Assembly (NCBI GenBank): GCA_903867585.1
Contig: CAIPRZ010000144.1
Location: forward strand, 1 to 11,509
Length of the DNA stretch: 11,509 nt
DNA from: an uncultured Chlamydiae bacterium
Lineage (GTDB): Bacteria; Chlamydiota; Chlamydiia; Chlamydiales; Rhabdochlamydiaceae
Reading direction: 5' to 3'
Below the pieces are notes generated by a model that did no database searches, was not told the DNA's origin, and saw only the letters and a list, made by a program, of their open reading frames with translations. The position numbers and the translations under genes were made by a program. This document shows positions 6,848 through 11,509 of this stretch, piece by piece. Positions within the stretch are counted from its first letter, which is position 1; each line of letters opens with the position of its first letter.

Positions 6848-8768
6848 ATTCCTGGTCATCGGATTGTTTATACTGAAGTTGCCACATCGCTGCAAACCCT
6901 GGACAGGTATTTAAAAGTTCCTCTTTGGTACCTTGAGCTACAAGCTTTCCATTTTCTAAATAAAGAATAAGATCTGCATGCTCAATGGTTGAAAAACGGT
7001 GAGCGATAATAATTTGTGTAACATTACCATGAAGATCTTTTAGGGCCTGTTTAATTTTATCTTCAGAAACTGCGTCTAAAGCTGAGGTAGCCTCATCTAA
7101 AATAAGAATAGAGGCTTTTTTTATCAGCGCTCTTGCTATGGCAAGCCTTTGCTGTTGACCACCCGATAAGTTCTTTCCAGCCTCAGAGAGCTTAGTTTGA
7201 TATTTATTAGGTAATTCTTGAATAAATTCATCCGCATAGGAGCGCTTAGCCGCTTCAAATATCGCCTCATCAGGAAACAGTCTGCCATAAGCGATATTGG
7301 CTTCGATGGTGTCATTAAATAGAAAGGGACGTTGTGACACAAAAGCCATGCTCTCTCTCAACGAATTTAACGTAAAATCCTCAATTTTTTGATCATCGAT
7401 ATAAATAGAACCGCTTAATGGGGAATACAATCTAGGAAGGAGCTGGACAAGGGTCGATTTTCCAGAACCGGTAGGTCCCACAATAGCTACGGTCTGTCCT
7501 TTTTTTAGAGTAAAGGAAATATCTTTTAGAATAGGTTTGCTTTCATAGCTAAAACTAATATTTTCAAATCGGATTGAATCGTTAAAAGAACTTAAAACTT
7601 TAGCTTGAGGGTGATCAGGGATAGGATTTTTTTGATTTAAAACATCAAACATCCTTTCAGCAGCTACTACCCCTTTTTGAATATTGGTATTTTCATCAGC
7701 AAATTTCTTTACTGGTTCATAAACAAGCTGCAATAGAGCACAAAAAACAATCAGCTGAGATAAACTCATCCCCAAAATATAAAGGCCAAAAACCACAATA
7801 GAGGCTAATGATAGTGTTGTTACCGCGTGCAAAATGGGACGAACCATAAGACCATATTTTGCGATTTTACCCTCTAAATGGGCTGTTCTTGCATTTTGCT
7901 CTTTATATTTTTCAATAGAAAAAGACTCCATCGCAAACGTTTTAATGGTTTGGATACCAGAAAGAAAATCAATCAATAAAGACGCAAAACGCTCTTGGTT
8001 AGATTGAAGCTGTCTAGAAACTGCTTTAACTCTTTTTGCAAGAAAAGTAATAGGAATAACTATTAAAGGAAGGCCGACGAAGACCACAAGGGAAAGCTTC
8101 CAAGACAAATAAAAACAGACCGACAAACAAGATATTAAGGTAAACGGTGTCTGTAGGTAGTTGGTTAAACAAGAGTTGATAGAAGCTGATATTTGACCGG
8201 CATCATTGACAACCCGCGATGACAGGGAGCCTAAATCATACTTTTGATAAAAGCTCATGGGTAGAGATTGAATATGTTCAAAATACATTTGCCGTAGGTC
8301 ACGAGCGGTTCTTATAGCAAGAAGCTGGGTCATATAACGGGAGAAAAACAACCAAATAGCTTTAAATATGGCAACCACAATCAAGGTAAATAAAATGGGG
8401 GCAATCCCTTCAGTTTTAAATACATGTTTTTTAACAGAGATCATTAACCAGTTAAGAGGATTAACCTCTTTTTTAGAATCAACCAGATATTTTGCTGCCT
8501 CTTCTTTTGTAAAATACCCCTTTTTCTCCTGATCAATCTCACTAAACCTTTCAATCACAGTTTTTAGTTGAACTGTATCGGTTTGCTCTACCTGTGTTTT
8601 TTTATCGGAAAAAAGGGTAAAAACATCGATCCCTTTATTAGATAAAATACCAAGAGCAAACACTTCCAACTGGGAAGAGATACTAAGGAAAATAAGAGAA
8701 ATAAATGTTGCTATAAGCAACATAAGATGTTTTTTAGATTTAACAGCTAACTTAAGTAGGGATTTCAT
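6834..8768 (-). CDS. msbA: MsbA-type lipid A/lipid exporter, ABC transporter (TMD-NBD half-transporter)
   Basis: Predicted inner-membrane flippase for lipid A-core and related lipids, acting as a homodimer driven by ATP. With the ATG at 8768 the product is 644 residues; a TTG five codons upstream (8783) is possible, and neither has a clear Shine-Dalgarno. Six membrane helices are visible (TM1 about 15-39, TM2 about 122-145, the rest about 200-350). The nucleotide-binding domain follows: Walker A GPTGSGKST (431-439), Q-loop Gln479, signature LSGGQQQR (534-541), Walker B ILILDEAT with Glu559, and H-loop His590. It is about 60 residues longer than E. coli MsbA (582), mostly from a long first periplasmic loop (about 40-120) that contains an EF-hand-like segment (79-90). 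It is the last gene of the YkuD-accA-msbA run, 36 nt after accA. The name rests on family and synteny; another lipid or peptide exporter is the alternative. Confidence 0.88.
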   Translation of the reverse strand: MKSLLKLAVKSKKHLMLLIATFISLIFLSISSQLEVFALGILSNKGIDVFTLFSDKKTQVEQTDTVQLKTVIERFSEIDQEKKGYFTKEEAAKYLVDSKKEVNPLNWLMISVKKHVFKTEGIAPILFTLIVVAIFKAIWLFFSRYMTQLLAIRTARDLRQMYFEHIQSLPMSFYQKYDLGSLSSRVVNDAGQISASINSCLTNYLQTPFTLISCLSVCFYLSWKLSLVVFVGLPLIVIPITFLAKRVKAVSRQLQSNQERFASLLIDFLSGIQTIKTFAMESFSIEKYKEQNARTAHLEGKIAKYGLMVRPILHAVTTLSLASIVVFGLYILGMSLSQLIVFCALLQLVYEPVKKFADENTNIQKGVVAAERMFDVLNQKNPIPDHPQAKVLSSFNDSIRFENISFSYESKPILKDISFTLKKGQTVAIVGPTGSGKSTLVQLLPRLYSPLSGSIYIDDQKIEDFTLNSLRESMAFVSQRPFLFNDTIEANIAYGRLFPDEAIFEAAKRSYADEFIQELPNKYQTKLSEAGKNLSGGQQQRLAIARALIKKASILILDEATSALDAVSEDKIKQALKDLHGNVTQIIIAHRFSTIEHADLILYLENGKLVAQGTKEELLNTCPGFAAMWQLQYKQSDDQESILV

Positions 8769-8804
8769 CGGTTTTATAGGCAAATATCATTAATTGCGAG
8801 TATA

Positions 8805-9761
8805 TCACTCTGCAGGCTGCCTTGCAAACATTCCCATAGATCTAAATTTATGATAACGGCGCTCTAGTAAAATTTCAGAAGGAATCCCCTCTAAAGTATC
8901 TAGAGTTTCTACTAAGTATTTTTTTACAGTTGAAAACATCGCTTGCGGATCTGTATGAGCTCCACCAATAGGCTCTGGTAATATAGCATCGATAATGCGC
9001 ATGGATTTAAGGTCTTCAGCTTGCATTTTTAAAGAGGCAGCAGCCTGCGAATTTTTAGAAGGATCTTTCCAAAGAATAGAAGCGCATCCTTCTGGACTAA
9101 TAACAGAATAATAAGAATGCTCAAGCATAGCAACCTCATCACCAACTCCCATGCCTAAAGCTCCACCAGAACACCCCTCTCCAATTAAAAGGACAATAAC
9201 AGAGGTTTTAAGCCTTGCCATTTCAAGTAAGTTATTAGCAATTGCCCAACCCTGTCCCCTTTCTTCAGCTGTAAGGCCTGGAAAAGCTCCTGGAGTATCA
9301 AGAAGTGTAATAACAGGAATTTGAAACTTTTCAGCCAGTTTCATACAACGGAGCGCTTTTCTATAACCTTCTGGATGAGGCATACCAAAATTACGGAAAA
9401 GTCTAGATTCAGTATCTTTACCTTTTTCTTGACCTATAACCATAACTTTTTTGCCACCGATTTTGGCAAGCTTACAAATAATGGCTGGGTCATCACGAAA
9501 TAGTCGATCGCCAAATAATTCAATCGATTCTTCAAAAATATTATCTAGATAATCAATAGATTTAGGACGAGCTGCATGCCTGCAAATCCCTACCCTTTCC
9601 CAAGGTGTTAAAGTGGAATAGGTCTTCTTTTTAAGATCATCTAACTTAAGTTCTAAGTTTTTCAACTCTTCTTCAGAAAACATCGTTGATGCCACATTTT
9701 GTGCTTTAAGACGATCAATCAATTCTTGATATTCATGAATCTGTTTTTCGTGTGTTAACAT
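8805..9761 (-). CDS. accA: acetyl-CoA carboxylase carboxyltransferase, alpha subunit
   Basis: Alpha subunit of the AccA2-AccD2 carboxyltransferase, which moves CO2 from carboxybiotin to acetyl-CoA to form malonyl-CoA, the first committed step of fatty-acid synthesis. The product is 318 residues, the normal length. The helical N-terminus (about 1-45) is typical of AccA. Conserved segments are TPWERVGICRHAARP (52-66), DTPGAFPG (155-162), the crotonase-fold oxyanion region GEGCSGGALG (194-203) and SPEGCASILWKD (222-233). The partner AccD and the biotin carrier AccB/AccC are not in this window. The ATG at 9761 follows AAGGA at 8 nt and lies 16 nt after the stop of the YkuD gene, so the two are very probably co-transcribed. 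The accA-msbA neighbourhood is, as I recall, shared with Chlamydia (CT265-CT264). Identification is secure. Confidence 0.97.
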   Translation of the reverse strand: MLTHEKQIHEYQELIDRLKAQNVASTMFSEEELKNLELKLDDLKKKTYSTLTPWERVGICRHAARPKSIDYLDNIFEESIELFGDRLFRDDPAIICKLAKIGGKKVMVIGQEKGKDTESRLFRNFGMPHPEGYRKALRCMKLAEKFQIPVITLLDTPGAFPGLTAEERGQGWAIANNLLEMARLKTSVIVLLIGEGCSGGALGMGVGDEVAMLEHSYYSVISPEGCASILWKDPSKNSQAAASLKMQAEDLKSMRIIDAILPEPIGGAHTDPQAMFSTVKKYLVETLDTLEGIPSEILLERRYHKFRSMGMFARQPAE

Positions 9762-9777
9762 GGCATAAATCCTTAAG

Positions 9778-10773
9778 TTATCGAGTAGGTTGAACTACTT
9801 CATTTCCTGGTAACTGCATATCTTGAATCGTATCAGCGATATGGACATAGCAGTTTTTTGTAATGACAACAGCAAAAAGCTCTTCAATATCATCTTTACC
9901 TAAACGGATACAACCGTCGCTTGAGTAAGAACCGATACTGGTTAAATTTTCTTGAATATTTTCCCCATCTTCAGAATCTTGCCATGGAAGCCCATGGATA
10001 CCAAGGCCTCTATGAGGTGACGAAGAAGAAGGGTCTACGGGTTCAAAAGGGAGCCATCTGGTTCCAAAGATACGGATCATTTCTACCTTTTTATCCTGAA
10101 AAGTTCCCATCACACCCGGTTTGTAGATCGCAATCTTGCTACCAATTTTAAAAACCCCTTTTGGCGTTAAGGATTCTGTAAAATTAGCACTCTCTTTACG
10201 ACCAATCCCTACATCATAGGTCTTTAACATGACTCTTTCATTAGTGAGATTATCATGGTAATAAAGAGCCATCTGACAGCTTGATAGATCAATGGCGATA
10301 TGAAAATCAAAGGGCCTATTAGCACTATAGACGTTAAATTTCGAACCGTGTGATACCTGCTGAGAAAAATAATCAGCCTTACCATTAAGGCTACGAGCTA
10401 TAAAGTGTCTTGAGGTTTTAAAATGGGAAGCGTAATCAGCAATCCAAGCTAATCTCCCCTCAAGCCAACTGACTTTTGGACTAAAAGAGACTGTTTCTAC
10501 TATAGGAAATTTATTAGCACCTGTTGTAAAAAGCTGACTCATACGATCAATCTTAGGCAAAACAAAGCCAGATTTTGAGCCCTTAACAGGTTGATAGTCA
10601 GCAAGTTGTGTGTTTGATGTGCTTATTTTTGATATAGAGTTTTCAGCAGATGCTTCTAAGGAAAATGAGGGTCTAGTTAAAAAAACATGTTTATATTTTT
10701 TAACAGCTCCTACTACCCCTGCTGTACAGCAAGCAATCAAAAGAGAGGTATTAAATATTTTTTTTAAAGCCAA
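9778..10773 (-). CDS. YkuD-family L,D-transpeptidase-like protein, membrane-anchored or lipoprotein
   Basis: 331 residues. An N-terminal hydrophobic stretch (about 6-24, after KK) would place the rest in the periplasm. LIAC at 12-15 fits a lipobox, but the hydrophobic run continues past Cys15, so a signal anchor is equally possible. After a poorly conserved region (25-150) comes a YkuD domain (about 155-312): IAIDLSSCQMALYY (159-172), TPKGVFKIG (203-211), GIHG with His260, and SSDGCIRL with Cys288 and Arg290. The family forms 3-3 peptidoglycan crosslinks or attaches proteins to the wall. Two oddities: the usual SHGC has Asp286 in place of His, and His260 to Cys288 spans 28 residues, about ten more than usual, filled by an acidic insert. 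The TTG start is supported by AAGAGG 6 nt upstream and by an in-frame stop shortly before it. It leads accA and msbA. Activity is unproven. Confidence 0.87.
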   Translation of the reverse strand: MALKKIFNTSLLIACCTAGVVGAVKKYKHVFLTRPSFSLEASAENSISKISTSNTQLADYQPVKGSKSGFVLPKIDRMSQLFTTGANKFPIVETVSFSPKVSWLEGRLAWIADYASHFKTSRHFIARSLNGKADYFSQQVSHGSKFNVYSANRPFDFHIAIDLSSCQMALYYHDNLTNERVMLKTYDVGIGRKESANFTESLTPKGVFKIGSKIAIYKPGVMGTFQDKKVEMIRIFGTRWLPFEPVDPSSSSPHRGLGIHGLPWQDSEDGENIQENLTSIGSYSSDGCIRLGKDDIEELFAVVITKNCYVHIADTIQDMQLPGNEVVQPTR

Positions 10774-10779
10774 GGAAGA

Positions 10780-10785
10780 CCTCTT
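10780..10785 (-). promoter_or_regulatory. ribosome binding site supporting the TTG start of the YkuD gene
   Basis: Minus-strand AAGAGG lies 6 nt before the TTG at 10773. No in-frame ATG exists between the preceding in-frame stop and this codon, so the site decides the start. Confidence 0.65.
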
Positions 10786-10819
10786 AAAAGCTTAAAAGTT
10801 AAATCGATTAATTGGGAGT

Positions 10820-10848
10820 ATTATACCTAAAAAATGAATAAAAATCAA
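10820..10848 (-). promoter_or_regulatory. predicted strong promoter for YkuD-accA-msbA
   Basis: A perfect TATAAT on the minus strand (10820-10825) is preceded after 17 bp by TTGATT (10843-10848, 4/6 match). The expected start is near 10813, giving a leader of about 40 nt to the TTG at 10773. It is the best promoter match in the window by -10 box and spacing, and no other clear promoter is seen upstream of accA or msbA. Confidence 0.6.
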
Positions 10849-10868
10849 TTTTTAGGGCTAAAATTAGA

Positions 10869-10901
10869 CCCTGATTGCAAAGTAATTATTTTAAATCAGG
10901 G
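10869..10901 (-). terminator. hairpin downstream of the HU/IHF gene, probable terminator
   Basis: CCCTGATT and AATCAGGG form an 8-bp stem with a 17-nt loop, beginning about 11 nt after the stop of the DNA-binding protein gene. On the minus strand it is followed by TCTAATTTTAG, a rather weak T-tract. It would separate that gene from the promoter of the YkuD operon. The long loop and weak T-tract keep confidence moderate. Confidence 0.45.
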
Positions 10902-10911
10902 CCTAGTAGGT

Positions 10912-11226
10912 TTAGACAGTAACGTCGGAGGGAGTTACATCCTTTTCGATGAGCTCTTTCATTTTTTTTCCAGGAGTGAATTTTACTGCCATACGAGATG
11001 GGATAACAATTGGTACATCCGCTTGCTTAGGATTTCTACCAATTTTTTGTTTTCTTTTTACAAGTTCAAATACGCCAAAATCACGAAACTCAACACGATC
11101 ACCAGAGGCTAGTGTCGATGTCATTTCATCTAAAAATGACTGAACCACATTACGTACATCGTTAGGATGTACCCCGTTTTTCTTTGAAATTTCTTGAATA
11201 AATTTTTTCTTAGTTACTGTAGCCAT
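10912..11226 (-). CDS. HU/IHF-family (DNABII) DNA-bending protein
   Basis: Small nucleoid protein that binds and bends DNA as a dimer. The product is 104 residues. The N-terminal helices (TKKKFIQEISKKNG..., about 5-40), the DFGVFELVKRKQK strand region (49-61) and the arm GRNP (63-66), whose Pro intercalates in HU/IHF-DNA complexes, are clear. The second half of the arm, KQADVPIVIPSRMAVKF, lacks the common T-G after NP. The C-terminus runs about 12 residues past the usual end of 90-residue HU proteins (EKDVTPSDVTV). A good Shine-Dalgarno (GGAG, 5 nt) precedes the ATG. It occupies the place of the gene called himD/ihfA in Chlamydia (CT267, from memory). HU versus IHF cannot be decided here, so no symbol is given. 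Confidence 0.92.
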   Translation of the reverse strand: MATVTKKKFIQEISKKNGVHPNDVRNVVQSFLDEMTSTLASGDRVEFRDFGVFELVKRKQKIGRNPKQADVPIVIPSRMAVKFTPGKKMKELIEKDVTPSDVTV

Positions 11227-11298
11227 AAAATCTCCATGATAGGGTGAGAAGCGGTTAACACCCAGTTAAAGCTTCAAGACTTATTGTTAGTATCCTAG

Positions 11299-11322
11299 AA
11301 ATTTTTAGACAAGCAAAAATTT
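11299..11322 (-). terminator. AT-only hairpin after tyrS, weak terminator candidate
   Basis: AAATTTTT and AAAAATTT form a perfect 8-bp inverted repeat with an 8-nt loop, abutting the tyrS stop codon. The stem has no G-C pairs and no strong T-run follows, so it may be only a weak terminator or 3'-end structure. Confidence 0.25.
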
Positions 11323-11509
11323 TAATTAACTCTTATAATTATTTTTTTCTTTTTTCCAGCCGCAAGCAACAAAAAGTCGTTACCTATTAAATCAGCAGCT
11401 ACAGCTTTATGATTGGGATCTGATATTTTTTGATTATTGAGATAGGCCCCACCGTTTTTAAAAAGCCTTGTCGCCTCAGATTTACTTGAAGCAAGCCCTG
11501 TTTCAAAAA
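11322..11509 (-). CDS. tyrS: tyrosyl-tRNA synthetase, C-terminal fragment (window edge)
   Basis: The last 61 residues of a minus-strand gene that enters from the right edge; its start lies outside the window. The fragment reads as an S4 RNA-binding domain: LASSKSEATRLFKNGG, AYLNNQKISDP, then DFLLLAAGKKKKIII and a stop. Bacterial TyrS ends the same way: an SxxEAR/LIxxGGV S4 hairpin, a SDP turn and a final LLxxGKK strand that binds tRNA-Tyr. No catalytic HIGH or KMSKS motif can be seen because that part is missing. Another S4 protein (for example an RluA-type or RsuA-type enzyme) is unlikely, because S4 is N-terminal in those. The gene ends 95 nt before the HU/IHF gene on the same strand. Confidence 0.82.
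   Translation of the reverse strand, partial: FETGLASSKSEATRLFKNGGAYLNNQKISDPNHKAVAADLIGNDFLLLAAGKKKKIIIRVN

Noticed and set aside
7136..7342. Minus-strand open frame of 68 codons in another frame of the msbA ATPase domain.
   Set aside because: It overlaps the ABC signature and Q-loop coding region; no independent support.
9921..10151. Plus-strand open frame opposite the YkuD domain.
   Set aside because: Antisense to the conserved catalytic region, with no motif or Shine-Dalgarno.
10834..11112. Plus-strand open frame of 92 codons across the hairpin and the HU/IHF gene.
   Set aside because: Most of it is antisense to the DNABII gene, and its start lies inside the promoter region of the opposite operon. 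The translation has no family resemblance.
1..11509. Search for mobile elements, CRISPR arrays, phage genes, toxin-antitoxin or defence modules.
   Set aside because: No direct repeats with spacers, no transposase or integrase motifs, no terminal inverted repeats. All long frames are accounted for by housekeeping or envelope genes.

Overview
The window looks like chromosomal DNA from a member of the phylum Chlamydiae, probably one of the environmental (amoeba- or arthropod-associated) lineages rather than a Chlamydia species. The evidence is gene content, low G+C, and the order dnaQ-like exonuclease / msbA / accA / one envelope gene / HU-IHF. As I recall it, this matches the order in Chlamydia trachomatis (the CT261 to CT267 block). 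The two genes I remember between dnaQ and msbA in Chlamydia are replaced here by a single Rossmann-fold epimerase-like gene, and the accA-HU slot holds an L,D-transpeptidase-like gene. The genus cannot be fixed from the sequence alone.

Layout: (1) 42-5178, minus strand, central carbon metabolism. A complete pdhA-pdhB-pdhC set (E1 alpha, E1 beta and E2 of pyruvate dehydrogenase; no E3 in the window) is followed by tRNA-Pro(TGG) and then pgi (glucose-6-phosphate isomerase). (2) 5179-5381, a divergent intergenic region with a plausible promoter on each strand and a perfect 8-bp inverted repeat in the pdhA promoter spacer. (3) 5382-6847, plus strand, a two-gene unit: a DEDDh exonuclease with a C-terminal DUF3820-like domain, and an atypical SDR/epimerase-like protein. 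The stop and start of these two overlap as ATGA. (4) 6834-10773, minus strand, an envelope-oriented run in transcription order: YkuD-family L,D-transpeptidase-like protein, accA (acetyl-CoA carboxyltransferase alpha) and msbA (lipid flippase ABC transporter). Its last gene overlaps the epimerase gene tail to tail by 14 bp. (5) 10912-11226, an HU/IHF-family DNA-binding protein on the minus strand. (6) 11322-11509, the C-terminal S4 domain of tyrS, cut by the window edge.

Working together: pgi and PDH connect glucose-6-phosphate and pyruvate to acetyl-CoA. AccA commits acetyl-CoA to fatty-acid synthesis, and MsbA exports the resulting lipid A core. The YkuD protein would act on, or anchor things to, a peptidoglycan-like wall. 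Most of the window is housekeeping. I see no transposon, phage, CRISPR array, toxin-antitoxin or defence system. The features most worth a second look are the variant YkuD active site, an EF-hand-like loop in the long first periplasmic loop of MsbA, the operator-like repeat at pdhA, and a possibly leaderless pgi transcript. No gene-free stretch longer than 300 bases exists.
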